DNA of 64,000 nucleotides, from assembly GCF_002097535.1 (NCBI RefSeq), contig NZ_CP020772.1:4078698-4142697 (forward strand). Reading direction: 5' to 3'. The stretch is from Halobacillus mangrovi (GTDB taxonomy: Bacteria > Bacillota > Bacilli > Bacillales > Halobacillaceae). This document shows positions 52,440 to 61,314 of this stretch, one piece after another (the first letter of the stretch is position 1; every line of letters begins with the position of its first letter). The position numbers were made by a program, and so were the translations under genes. The notes beneath the pieces are model-generated. The model did no database searches and was not told where the DNA came from. It saw only the letters and a list, made by a program, of their open reading frames with translations.

Positions 52440-55016
52440 ATGAAAAAATTTCTTTGGATCTTATTAGGGAGCCTCTTGGCTGCAAGCCTATCGCATCTTT
52501 TTTTCTTGCAAGAGTGGGCGGACGGCGGCTATATGGCTGGACCGAACGACGGCTTGAACCAAATGCTTCCTTTCAAACAATTAATCTATGAAAATTATAC
52601 AAAAGGCAATTTCTTTTACTCTTTCGAATTCGGGTTTGGCGGAGGCATATACGGACAGCTCGGCTACTACTTTTCAACCAACCTTTTCTTCCTTTTGACG
52701 ATTGTAGTCGTTTTCCTGCTTGAACTCATGCACATCATCAATGCTCCTGATGTGCTGTTTTGGGCGCAATTGACTGTCTTCACCAGTATCCTGAGAATGG
52801 CAACAGTGATGATCATAACCACTTATGTATTCCGTTACTTTTCCGTTCGTGCTTTGCCCGCTTTTGCTGGTGCAGCTCTGTATGGATCCAGTGTCATCTA
52901 CTTCCGTCACGTTATCTATTGGGAGTTTTTCGCAGACGCGTTTTTATTTATTCCTATACTTGTTTTAGGCGTAGAAAAAATCATCCGCGAACAAAAACCA
53001 GGCTGGTTTCTTTTTGCGGTAGCTGTCACCTTGTTCAACAATTTTTATTTTTCTTACATATCGCTGCTATTCATCGGTATCTACATATTGGTCCGCTGGT
53101 TCATTCCATTGGAAAAGCGCGAGACGGGGAAATTAAAGCAAGTGAAGCTCTATTTAATTTCAGGAAGTCTAGGATTCGGTTTAGGCTCACTTGCGTTCAT
53201 TCCGACTGTCTATGCTTACTTAAACAACTACAGGCCTGCTTTTAACCAGCAAAGACCACTGCTTAACCTTTCTGACAATATTTTGCTCGACAGCCGGACG
53301 TTTTTACTCGCTGGTGTTGTCGTCATTTTCTTGTTCCTGTTTTCCTTTTACAAAAACAGGCTGTTCCGTTTCTTTGCATCCTTGACACTCCTGTTCATCG
53401 TCTTTCACTTCAGTCCTTTTATGGGTAGTGCCTTCAACGGATTCTCTGCACCTCGAAACCGCTTTGAATATGCAGGTTTTTTTGTGGCTGGGGCACTTGT
53501 AGCTGTCGGCTTACATCTCAACAGACACATAAAGAAGGCTGAGCTCTCTATAGCTGTTGTGCTCACTATATTGATGTACGGAATTTTTGCTTGGTCAGAT
53601 CAGCATTACAGCATTGATCACATTTATGATGTGTATATGATTGTCCAGATTGCCGTGACAATCGCTTCAGTTTATTTAATCAGTATGCCTGACAAAAAGT
53701 TAAAGAGGGTAGGGATCTCCCTTCTCATCCTTGTTAATGCAGGCATGATGAATGCCTATCAATACGATAAGCTCTACACAGCAGGAAACATCCGGGCTAC
53801 GACAAAAGATTATATCCTAAGTGATGCTTATAATTCCGAAAAGCAAAGCAAGCTCATCGAAACCATAGAAGAACAAAACAAACGTACCTTTTCCCGAGTG
53901 GAATGGAGAGGGATGGACGACAAAAACAATATGCCGCTTATCCAAGACTTTCAGGGTACGAGCGTATATTCCAGCATTTTAAATAAAAACATATTGTTTT
54001 GGTATTATGACAGCCTGGAAATCGATATGAAACGTGAAAGCATCAGCCGTTATTCCGGCTTTGGAGATCGCGCCAATCTCTACAGCCTAATGAGAGGGAA
54101 TTATATTGTTACTCATGAAAATAAGGAGAGGAATATGCCTTATGGATTTGAACCCTTCCTTTCAGACGGTGGCTATCAAGTGTATCAAAATACCAATAAG
54201 CTCCCATTCGTACGAACGACAAGTACGGTTTACAGTGAACGTTCTCTTGAAGATACATCCGTGGTCGGAAGAGAACATGCAATGCTGCAAGGGATCATAT
54301 TAGAAAACCCGAAACAAACTACAGCGTCTCTCGAGCCGCTTCCAAACCTTATGGATCAGGCTGAAGTTGAAAGCGTCCGCTCTACTTATAAAGACGGCCA
54401 GCTGAATGTGGAAGAAAAAACAGGCGGTATTGATTTGAAGTTTTCTAACGTGCCTGAGACAGCCGAGGATCTGTATGTCTCGTTTTATTTAAAAAACAAT
54501 GTCAAGGAAGCTCCGTGGTTCCCTTTACATGTGAATGACTTTGAAACGTCGAGAAAATCCAGGGAATCTTTCTATCGTACAGGGATTAATAACATCACGA
54601 TCAGGGTGCCTAAAGAAAAGAAGATCTCGATCAGAGTGCCTAAAGGCAGTTATCAACTGAAAGACATAGAGGTTTATTCTGAGGATTATAAAGTACTTGA
54701 GAAGGCATCCAGAGAGACACCACAGCCTGCAAACGCTGAAGTAAATGGAAATCAGGTGAATGTCCAATTGGATAATCAAAAAAATCATCGTTATTTGACC
54801 ATCCCTGTTCCTTATGAAAAAGGCTGGCATGTAAAAGTGAACGGGGAACAAAAGGACATCTTGAAAGCGAATTATGCCTTACTTGGTGTAGAACTGGAGG
54901 AAGGTAAGAATGACATTACTTTCACGTACCGTCCACCTTACTTTTCAATCCTATCTATCCTTTCTATTCTATCTTTGATTGTTTCACTGATATGGCTGAG
55001 AAAAAGAGGACGATAA
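52440..55016 (+). CDS. yfhO: YfhO family membrane glycosyltransferase
   Basis: 858 aa. About 13 transmembrane helices over the first ~440 residues, GT-C type, with the first outer loop holding GPNDGLNQMLPFKQLIYENY and the family feature FGFGGGIYGQLGYYFSTN. A large extracytosolic C-terminal part follows and a final helix near 835-852. YfhO is the proposed transferase that moves the sugar from the lipid carrier to lipoteichoic acid outside the cell. GGTGG site, 12 bp after gtrA. Operon ends at the strong terminator at 55021. Confidence 0.92.
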   Translation: MKKFLWILLGSLLAASLSHLFFLQEWADGGYMAGPNDGLNQMLPFKQLIYENYTKGNFFYSFEFGFGGGIYGQLGYYFSTNLFFLLTIVVVFLLELMHIINAPDVLFWAQLTVFTSILRMATVMIITTYVFRYFSVRALPAFAGAALYGSSVIYFRHVIYWEFFADAFLFIPILVLGVEKIIREQKPGWFLFAVAVTLFNNFYFSYISLLFIGIYILVRWFIPLEKRETGKLKQVKLYLISGSLGFGLGSLAFIPTVYAYLNNYRPAFNQQRPLLNLSDNILLDSRTFLLAGVVVIFLFLFSFYKNRLFRFFASLTLLFIVFHFSPFMGSAFNGFSAPRNRFEYAGFFVAGALVAVGLHLNRHIKKAELSIAVVLTILMYGIFAWSDQHYSIDHIYDVYMIVQIAVTIASVYLISMPDKKLKRVGISLLILVNAGMMNAYQYDKLYTAGNIRATTKDYILSDAYNSEKQSKLIETIEEQNKRTFSRVEWRGMDDKNNMPLIQDFQGTSVYSSILNKNILFWYYDSLEIDMKRESISRYSGFGDRANLYSLMRGNYIVTHENKERNMPYGFEPFLSDGGYQVYQNTNKLPFVRTTSTVYSERSLEDTSVVGREHAMLQGIILENPKQTTASLEPLPNLMDQAEVESVRSTYKDGQLNVEEKTGGIDLKFSNVPETAEDLYVSFYLKNNVKEAPWFPLHVNDFETSRKSRESFYRTGINNITIRVPKEKKISIRVPKGSYQLKDIEVYSEDYKVLEKASRETPQPANAEVNGNQVNVQLDNQKNHRYLTIPVPYEKGWHVKVNGEQKDILKANYALLGVELEEGKNDITFTYRPPYFSILSILSILSLIVSLIWLRKRGR

Positions 55017-55020
55017 GCTA

Positions 55021-55056
55021 AACCCCCATGGATGAAGTGAAACATCCATGGGGGTT
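55021..55056. terminator. Strong bidirectional terminator
   Basis: Perfect 14-bp stem AACCCCCATGGATG/CATCCATGGGGGTT with 8-base loop between convergent yfhO and trxB. Confidence 0.93.
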
Positions 55057-55062
55057 CTTTGT

Positions 55063-56016
55063 CTAAGATAAGTTTTGACTCCAATCAATCGTTGCTTCCC
55101 CTTCAAGGAACCGCTCGGAATCCATAGCTGCCATACAACCGGTACCGGCAGCGGTAATGGCCTGACGATACTTTTGGTCTTGCACATCTCCACAAGCAAA
55201 TACTCCAGGGATATTTGTATTCGTTGTTCCAGGGTCTACAAGAATGTACCCTTTTTCATCCATGTTGATTTTGCCTTGTAAGAACTCTGTATTCGGATTG
55301 TGTCCAATTGCGACGAAAATCCCATCCGTTTCAATGACTTCTTCTACCTCTGAATCATTATCCTTCACCTTGAGGCCTGTGATTTTCATGCCATCTGAAA
55401 TCATTTCAACAGGTGTCTTATTTAGCGCCCAGGTAATCTTGTCATTACCTTTCGCGCGATCTTGCATAATCTTAGAAGCTCTCAGCTCATTACGGCGGTG
55501 AACGACTTGAACTTCATCCGCAAATTTAGTGAGGAAGTTCGCTTCTTCCATCGCAGAATCTCCCCCGCCGATAATAACGACTTTTTTCCCTCTGAAAAAG
55601 AATCCATCACATGTTGCACATGTGCTGACCCCGCGGCCCATGTTTTCTTTCTCACCAGGAATCTCAAGCATTTTAGCCGACGCGCCAGTCGAAATGATTA
55701 GCGTCTGGGTTTCTAATTCACCAAGACCGTCCACCGTCAATTTGAAAGGACGCTGATCAACGTTCACGTCCGTTACCCAGCCCCGCTTGAATGTTGCACC
55801 AAAACGTTCTGCTTGCTTTTTCATATTATCCATCAGCTCTGGTCCCATAATGCCATCAGGGAAGCCTGGGAAATTTTCAACTTCTGTCGTTAGCGTCAAT
55901 TGTCCTCCCGGCTCCGGTCCTTCGATTACGAGCGGCTCCATATTCGCCCTTGCTAAGTAGACAGCCGCCGTAAGCCCAGCTGGGCCAGTTCCTAAAATGA
56001 TCGATTGATACGTCAT
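55063..56016 (-). CDS. trxB: Thioredoxin-disulfide reductase
   Basis: 317 aa low-Mr thioredoxin reductase. FAD motif GTGPAGLTAAVYLARA, redox-active Cys133-Ala-Thr-Cys136 (STCATCDGFF), NADPH motif VVIIGGGDSAMEEANF with RRNELRAS, and C-terminal GVFACGDVQDQKYRQAITAA. It passes electrons from NADPH to thioredoxin. AGGAGG site before the ATG. Single gene here, apart from the usual Bacillus trxB neighbourhood. Confidence 0.96.
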   Translation of the reverse strand: MTYQSIILGTGPAGLTAAVYLARANMEPLVIEGPEPGGQLTLTTEVENFPGFPDGIMGPELMDNMKKQAERFGATFKRGWVTDVNVDQRPFKLTVDGLGELETQTLIISTGASAKMLEIPGEKENMGRGVSTCATCDGFFFRGKKVVIIGGGDSAMEEANFLTKFADEVQVVHRRNELRASKIMQDRAKGNDKITWALNKTPVEMISDGMKITGLKVKDNDSEVEEVIETDGIFVAIGHNPNTEFLQGKINMDEKGYILVDPGTTNTNIPGVFACGDVQDQKYRQAITAAGTGCMAAMDSERFLEGEATIDWSQNLS

Positions 56017-56246
56017 GAATGATCCTCCTATTCCAATAAGTAGTCCTATTCTTGTTATAGTTTGTTTCTCCTGTGGTCATTCATTCAAATAATGACTATT
56101 CGTAACTATTTATACCCGCTTCCTGGACCTCTTTAACAATTTCACCTTTCAATCCTTATGGACAAACGACCACTCTTCTTTCCTAAATTCAACATATAGT
56201 ATTCATAGCAGTACTTATTTATGAGGAATAGAGGGGTGAAATTCCT

Positions 56247-56516
56247 ATGGATAGAAGGCCGGGTTTCTGTTTATTCCCAGGTTACAACTATTGCGGCCCG
56301 GGTTGCAGTGGACCGGGGGAACCGTTGAATGCGGTCGATGCAGCCTGCAAACAGCATGATGAGTGTTATCGATATTATGGAAATTATTGCGAGTGCGACT
56401 TAGCTTTTATTGAACAATTGGAACGTTTGCAGAATCCCTATACAATTGAAGGGCGTCACGCCAGAATGATGTACAAATATATGAAGCTCCAGCGTTTTTT
56501 TACATGTTCGTTTTAG
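56247..56516 (+). CDS. Small phospholipase A2-like protein
   Basis: 89 aa, cysteine-rich. The calcium-loop-like NYCGPGCSGPGEP and the catalytic CKQHDECY (His37-Asp38) followed by CECD (Asp51) match the PLA2 active-site pattern. Seven of its eight cysteines are in the first 50 residues and could form disulfides, although no signal peptide is visible. Such mini-PLA2 proteins occur in Bacillus and phage-related genomes. It could cleave phospholipids at sn-2 or be a structural, e.g. spore-surface, protein. AGGGGTG lies upstream of the ATG. Confidence 0.78.
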   Translation: MDRRPGFCLFPGYNYCGPGCSGPGEPLNAVDAACKQHDECYRYYGNYCECDLAFIEQLERLQNPYTIEGRHARMMYKYMKLQRFFTCSF

Positions 56517-56522
56517 ACAAAA

Positions 56523-56562
56523 AAAGAGAACGCTCCTTCTTTAAGGAATTCACGCTCTCTTT
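56523..56562. terminator. Terminator between the PLA2-like gene and the PTS operon
   Basis: AAAGAGAACG/CGCTCTCTTT stem with an inner CCTT/AAGG pair; A run and T-rich tail allow both directions. Confidence 0.72.
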
Positions 56563-56580
56563 CTTATGATTTTCAGATGC

Positions 56581-57624
56581 TTATGGATAAAAAAGCACTT
56601 TAACATAAGAGACATTCTGGTGAATGAGATTTTGAAAGGTGTCTGGTCCTTTTTCCAGTGGCAATCGATGCGAGATCATCGGCTTAATGTTTAACTGCCC
56701 CGTACTCATGTAATGAAGCGTGGAGCTCCATTCTTCACCAGGAAATGGTGCTGAAATCGCATTCCAGGAGCCGATGATTTTTAACTCGTTCCGGACAATC
56801 TTTTCAAAATAAAAACGTTCCATGTCAATAGGAGCATAAGGAATGCCCATGTAAAGAACTTCCCCACCTTTTTTAGATAGAGCAAGAATCTGTTCTGAAG
56901 TGATTGGAGATCCAGCACATTCTACTGCTAAATCAACTCCAATCTGATCTGTTACTTCAGCTACTTGGTGGTGAGATGGACCATTCTTAGGGTTAACCCT
57001 TACATCCGCTCCTACTTTTTCAGCAATATCAAGCTTTCTATCATCGATATCAATGGCGATGACTTTTTTGGCACCGAAGATCCTTGCCCACTGAATAGCC
57101 AATAATCCAATGCTTCCGCAACCCATAATGGCTACAGTCGCCCCGGGATGAATGCTCGTACGATAAAACCCGTGAGCGACAACAGAGGATGGTTCAATCA
57201 TGGCCGCCGTATCATAATCAACATTTTCCGGGAGAAGAAGGACATGCTTAGCAGGTAAATTAACAAACTCTGCATAAGCTCCGGGGTGGCGAGCTCCTAT
57301 CACAGTAAGTTTTTCGCATTGCGATAAATTCCCTTTTAAACAGCTATGGCAAGTCCCACAGTAAAAGGTAGGGCAGCCGGAAACTCGATCACCAACTTTA
57401 ATTCTTTCAACAGCTGGACCTACTTCTACGACTTCACCAGCGAATTCATGACCAAACGTCATTCCTTCTACATATGGCCCTAGCTTTTTATATCGGGAAA
57501 TATCCGACCCGCAAACCCCGACGGCTTTCACCTTAATCACAACATCATCTTCTTTTTCAATGACGGGTACAGGTGTATCTTCAAATCTTATATCCTGTTC
57601 ACCATAAAGGTTTAAGGTTTTCAT
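56581..57624 (-). CDS. Zinc-dependent polyol(-phosphate) dehydrogenase
   Basis: 347 aa medium-chain dehydrogenase. Catalytic-zinc segment GVCGSDISRYKK and GHEFAGEVVEVG; structural zinc in CPTFYCGTCHSCLKGNLSQC; cofactor motif GCGSIGLLAIQWARIFG with an acidic NAD-type residue in IAIDIDDRK. Close to galactitol-1-phosphate 5-dehydrogenases (GatD). ATG at 57624 follows AAGGTGAG; GTG at 57633 is less likely. Last gene of the PTS operon; it should oxidise the phosphorylated polyol imported by the PTS. Confidence 0.88.
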   Translation of the reverse strand: MKTLNLYGEQDIRFEDTPVPVIEKEDDVVIKVKAVGVCGSDISRYKKLGPYVEGMTFGHEFAGEVVEVGPAVERIKVGDRVSGCPTFYCGTCHSCLKGNLSQCEKLTVIGARHPGAYAEFVNLPAKHVLLLPENVDYDTAAMIEPSSVVAHGFYRTSIHPGATVAIMGCGSIGLLAIQWARIFGAKKVIAIDIDDRKLDIAEKVGADVRVNPKNGPSHHQVAEVTDQIGVDLAVECAGSPITSEQILALSKKGGEVLYMGIPYAPIDMERFYFEKIVRNELKIIGSWNAISAPFPGEEWSSTLHYMSTGQLNIKPMISHRLPLEKGPDTFQNLIHQNVSYVKVLFYP

Positions 57625-57639
57625 GTTTCTCACCTTTTC

Positions 57640-57804
57640 TTAGTTACAATTTTCAGCTTCTCTTTCATGTCGTTTTTTTCCACTTGCTAGTTTGTACAGG
57701 GCTCCTCCTATGACGATCGCATTAAAGAGCATTTGATGTTCAAAATAGTAATCTCCGATGGCTCGCATAGGTCCTAGCATGAATTCTAAGAACACATCTA
57801 CCAT
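57640..57804 (-). CDS. 54-residue small membrane protein in the PTS operon
   Basis: Short gene. Translation begins MVDVFLEFMLGPMRAIGDYY, continues FEHQMLFNAIVIGGALYKLA and ends in a basic tail rich in Lys, Arg and Glu. One membrane helix (about 27-42). GAGG lies nine bases before the ATG; the stop is 15 bp before the next gene, and the upstream gene ends 19 bp away, so it sits exactly in operon phase. Function unknown. Confidence 0.65.
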   Translation of the reverse strand: MVDVFLEFMLGPMRAIGDYYFEHQMLFNAIVIGGALYKLASGKKRHEREAENCN

Positions 57805-57823
57805 GTATAAAACCTCATTTCTT

Positions 57824-58855
57824 TTACTCGACAGGAGTTAATAAAACTTTAATAGCTTCTCCGCTTTTAATCGCTTGGTAAGCTTGCTCCCATTGTGTAA
57901 TCGGATACTCATGAGTAACGAGCGACTGAGCGTTCACTCGACCGCTGTTCATCAATTCAAGAGAGGGTTCCCAATCGGCTGACTTTTGACTTCTGCTGCC
58001 TACTACTCTGATTTCCTTCTGAATAATTTTTTCAAGGTCAAAAGAAACCTCTGAATGAGGGAAGATTCCCACTTGTCCATATTGCCCTTTTTTCTTTAAC
58101 AAATCCAATGCCTGATTAGCTGCTTGAACGGCTCCTGAACATTCAAAAACAACATCTGCTCCATAACTATCTGTTAGCTTGTTTACCAACTCTTTAAGGT
58201 CTTGCTCTTGAATATTAACTGCATAGTCTATTCCCAGTTCCTCTGCTTTTTTAAGACGGATTTGGTCGTTAGACAGTCCAGCAATGATGATTCTGGCACC
58301 TCTGCTTTTTGCCACCTGAGCTGTAAATAAACCAATAGGGCCAGGACCAATTACAACAACAAGGTCTCCCTCATTAATCTCAGTCTTATCCACTGCATGG
58401 TGAGTACAAGCAAGCGGCTCGGTCATAGCAGCTGACCGATCATCTACGTGTTCCGGAAGATGATGAACACTTTGCTTCCGTGCAATCAAATATTTCGCAA
58501 ACCCACCATCCTGCTGCGTTCCAAGCCCTTTCCTGTAATTACAGAGATTATAATCACCGTTTTTACAGTACTCACATGTTCCACACACATAAAAGGTGGT
58601 TTCGGATGTTACACGGTCACCTATTTTAAATTCGGTCACTCCTTCTCCTATATCGACAACAACACCTGAGAATTCATGGCCTAAGGTGACAGGTACTTTC
58701 ACTTTGTAATGCCCTTCATAAGTATGAATATCAGACCCACAAACTCCTGCATACTTAACCTCTATTTTCACTTGACCATCGCCAACGACCGGCTCCTGTT
58801 TTTCTTGAATTTCCAGATTTCCAAACCCAAGCTCTGTTTTTACGAGTGCTTTCAA
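57824..58855 (-). CDS. Zinc-binding polyol dehydrogenase (second paralogue)
   Basis: 343 aa medium-chain dehydrogenase: GVCGSDIHTYEGHY, GHEFSGVVVDIG, structural zinc CGTCEYCKNGDYNLC, cofactor motif GPGPIGLFTAQVAKSRG. Similar to sorbitol/L-threonine-type dehydrogenases and to the other dehydrogenase of this operon. The start is TTG with AGGAGG six bases upstream. Two dehydrogenases in one operon suggest two substrates or two successive oxidations. Confidence 0.88.
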   Translation of the reverse strand: MKALVKTELGFGNLEIQEKQEPVVGDGQVKIEVKYAGVCGSDIHTYEGHYKVKVPVTLGHEFSGVVVDIGEGVTEFKIGDRVTSETTFYVCGTCEYCKNGDYNLCNYRKGLGTQQDGGFAKYLIARKQSVHHLPEHVDDRSAAMTEPLACTHHAVDKTEINEGDLVVVIGPGPIGLFTAQVAKSRGARIIIAGLSNDQIRLKKAEELGIDYAVNIQEQDLKELVNKLTDSYGADVVFECSGAVQAANQALDLLKKKGQYGQVGIFPHSEVSFDLEKIIQKEIRVVGSRSQKSADWEPSLELMNSGRVNAQSLVTHEYPITQWEQAYQAIKSGEAIKVLLTPVE

Positions 58856-58877
58856 TCTTATTCCTCCTAGAGATCAG

Positions 58878-60137
58878 TTAATTGAACAAGCTAAATACTT
58901 TGAAAATGATCCAGTTTACAAGATTTCCTCCCTGGTCAATACTTGAAATCTTTGCGGACCCTTCCGGCATATTAAAGTCAGCATTGACTGCCATTTCAGT
59001 GAAGACTGGAGCTACATCGGTAGCCATATAAAGGGAAAGAGCAATCATCAATGTTCCTACAATGACTGAATGGACGATATTTCCTCGTGCCGCTCCAACG
59101 ATAAAGGCCACTACAAACGGGATCGTAGCTAAATCACCGAATGGTAAAAGAGAATTCCCAGGTAATACAACAGCTAGGACAACAGTAATTGGTACAAGAA
59201 TTAATGCTGTGGAGATAACGGCTGGGTGCCCTAAAGCGACAGCAGCATCCAGACCTATATATATTTCTCGATCACCAAATCTTTTAGATAACCATTGACG
59301 GGCGGACTCTGACACTGGCATTAATCCTTCCATAAGAATCTTGACCATTCGTGGCATAAGCACCATAACGGCTGCCATTGCCATTCCGATTTCAATAACT
59401 TCTCCTACACTGTAGCCCGCCAGCACACCAATCGCAGCACCTAAAAATAAGCCGATGAAAATGGATTCCCCGAAGATCCCAAACCGCTTTTGAATGGTGT
59501 CCGGATCTGCATTCCAATTTTTAACGCCTGGAACTTTATTCAGCCACCTGACTAATATAATTCCAGGAGCATACGAAATTGTACTTCCTGTTGCAATGGA
59601 AACACCTGGCAAGTCGAAGAATTCACCGACCATAGGGGCTGTCCAATCTGCTACTTTAAGACAAACAATTTGGAAGATGACAGCAGCAATTAGTCCTTGT
59701 ACAATGCTGCCGGATATCGCATAAACCATAGCGGCCATAAACGTATAGTGCCAAAAATTCCATATATCAACGTTCATTGTTTTCGTTGTTTTGGTTAGGA
59801 GCATAATCACATTCACTACAAGCCCTAAAGGAATAATGAATGCCGCTACAACAGAGGCCCAGGCTATAGAAGATGAGGCCGGCCATCCTACGTCAATCAC
59901 ATTTAAATCGACGCCTAACCGATCTACCATTCCTTGCGCAGCTGGCCCTAAATTATTTACCAACAAATCAACGACTAAGAATATACCGACAAAAGCAACA
60001 CCGATTGTCAGTCCAGACCGAAATGCTTTTCCTGGTTTCTGTCCGAACAGTAATCCTAATAAAAAGATGGCAACGGGCAAGATGACCGTGGCCCCTAAAT
60101 CTAAAAAACCTTGTACGATGTCGACGAAACCTTGCAT
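58878..60137 (-). CDS. gatC: PTS galactitol-family transporter subunit IIC
   Basis: 419 aa permease with about ten transmembrane segments. Family features: N-terminal LDLGATVILPVAIFLLGLLFGQKPGKAFRSG, VGWPASSSIAWAS, and EALMPVSE-like GLMPVSESARQWL. It carries the polyol through the membrane while IIB phosphorylates it. Galactitol is the type substrate; arabitol or another pentitol is possible. AGGAGG site upstream. Between the IIB and dehydrogenase genes. Confidence 0.92.
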   Translation of the reverse strand: MQGFVDIVQGFLDLGATVILPVAIFLLGLLFGQKPGKAFRSGLTIGVAFVGIFLVVDLLVNNLGPAAQGMVDRLGVDLNVIDVGWPASSSIAWASVVAAFIIPLGLVVNVIMLLTKTTKTMNVDIWNFWHYTFMAAMVYAISGSIVQGLIAAVIFQIVCLKVADWTAPMVGEFFDLPGVSIATGSTISYAPGIILVRWLNKVPGVKNWNADPDTIQKRFGIFGESIFIGLFLGAAIGVLAGYSVGEVIEIGMAMAAVMVLMPRMVKILMEGLMPVSESARQWLSKRFGDREIYIGLDAAVALGHPAVISTALILVPITVVLAVVLPGNSLLPFGDLATIPFVVAFIVGAARGNIVHSVIVGTLMIALSLYMATDVAPVFTEMAVNADFNMPEGSAKISSIDQGGNLVNWIIFKVFSLFN

Positions 60138-60178
60138 GAATAATCCTCCCTCTTTCTTTCAGTTACCCAGACGGACCT

Positions 60179-60463
60179 TTATTTTTGGAGTTCTTGTAAT
60201 ATTTCTTTTTTCGTATCCTCAGTGCCAATTCCAGTTAGAAATGACCGAGCGTTAATTACTGGAAATGGATAATCCTTCTGAGTCATTGCTGTCGTTACTA
60301 ATAGGTCTGCAGTGTCGACGTAACCACCAACTTCTGATATCTTGATCTGGACAAGATCAACACTTAAATTGTTCTCTTTCGCCATCTCTTCAATAGCTCC
60401 ATTCACTACTGTTGACGTTGCAATACCTGCGCCACATGCGACCAACACTTGTTTCTTTGCCAT
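60179..60463 (-). CDS. gatB: PTS galactitol-type IIB protein, copy 1
   Basis: 94 aa phosphocarrier with the active-site Cys10 in LVACGAGIATSTVV. It takes phosphate from IIA and gives it to the sugar in IIC. It differs from copy 2 only near the end (ILQELQK versus ILTALQK). The first two thirds of the coding DNA and the ribosome site are identical to copy 2. Confidence 0.93.
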   Translation of the reverse strand: MAKKQVLVACGAGIATSTVVNGAIEEMAKENNLSVDLVQIKISEVGGYVDTADLLVTTAMTQKDYPFPVINARSFLTGIGTEDTKKEILQELQK

Positions 60464-60481
60464 AATTATTTCTCTCCTTCT
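60252..60481. repeat. 230-bp direct repeat (partner at 60576-60805)
   Basis: Read base by base, both stretches are identical, spanning the 5' two thirds of each IIB gene plus 18 bp with the ribosome site. Identity stops sharply at 60251 inside the gene and at 60482 upstream. Confidence 0.9.
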
Positions 60482-60502
60482 TTTTTCATATTTTCAAAGA
60501 AT

Positions 60503-60787
60503 TTATTTTTGAAGCGCTGTCAAAATTTCTTTTTTCGTATCTTCTGTGCCGATTCCAGTTAAAAATGATCGAGCATTAATTACTGGAAATGGATAATCCT
60601 TCTGAGTCATTGCTGTCGTTACTAATAGGTCTGCAGTGTCGACGTAACCACCAACTTCTGATATCTTGATCTGGACAAGATCAACACTTAAATTGTTCTC
60701 TTTCGCCATCTCTTCAATAGCTCCATTCACTACTGTTGACGTTGCAATACCTGCGCCACATGCGACCAACACTTGTTTCTTTGCCAT
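60503..60787 (-). CDS. gatB: PTS galactitol-type IIB protein, copy 2
   Basis: 94 aa, tandem duplicate of the gene downstream; same active-site Cys10. It lies 2 bp after the IIA gene and 39 bp before copy 1. The DNA from 60576 to 60805 is identical to 60252-60481, while the 3' end shows many silent changes. Confidence 0.93.
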   Translation of the reverse strand: MAKKQVLVACGAGIATSTVVNGAIEEMAKENNLSVDLVQIKISEVGGYVDTADLLVTTAMTQKDYPFPVINARSFLTGIGTEDTKKEILTALQK

Positions 60788-60789
60788 AA

Positions 60790-61275
60790 TTATTTCTCTC
60801 CTTCTAGTGCACCAAAATCTAATTTTTCTTCCATTAGATCTCTGATGCTTGTTTTATTCTGGTCATTCAAAATAGATAACAATACATCTTCATTTTGGAA
60901 TACCTTCATCAACTGCTGAAGTAATGATAATTGGGAATGAGCTTCATCCATGGCTAACAAAAATACAATTTGAACTGGGATCGTTTCCTTATCATCGCCC
61001 ATGACTCCAAAATCGACTGTATTTTTCAATACTCCAACACTTATCGTTTTCCGATTGACATGTTCAACATCAGTATGCGGGATGGCAACCGCTACCCCTG
61101 CTGTCGGTAGCCCCGTCGCATATTCTTCTTCTCGAGCTATGATAGCTGGGGGAAAAGTTTCTTTCACTAACTTTTGCTCCACGAGGTTCCTGCTCATAAC
61201 TTCTAACACATCTTCTTTTGAATTTGCCTCTACACCAAGTAGAATGACGGACTCATTAAAGTAGATTTCGCTCAT
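60790..61275 (-). CDS. gatA: PTS galactitol/fructose-type IIA protein
   Basis: 161 aa EIIA of the fructose/mannitol/galactitol fold. The phosphorylated histidine is in GVAVAIPHTDVEHV. It receives phosphate from HPr and hands it to IIB. ATG at 61275 has GGTG seven bases upstream; GTG at 61287 overlaps that site. First intact gene of the PTS operon behind the broken regulator. Confidence 0.9.
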   Translation of the reverse strand: MSEIYFNESVILLGVEANSKEDVLEVMSRNLVEQKLVKETFPPAIIAREEEYATGLPTAGVAVAIPHTDVEHVNRKTISVGVLKNTVDFGVMGDDKETIPVQIVFLLAMDEAHSQLSLLQQLMKVFQNEDVLLSILNDQNKTSIRDLMEEKLDFGALEGEK

Positions 61276-61314
61276 TTTATTCACCACATTATTAATAATA
61301 TTGTTACTGGAATG

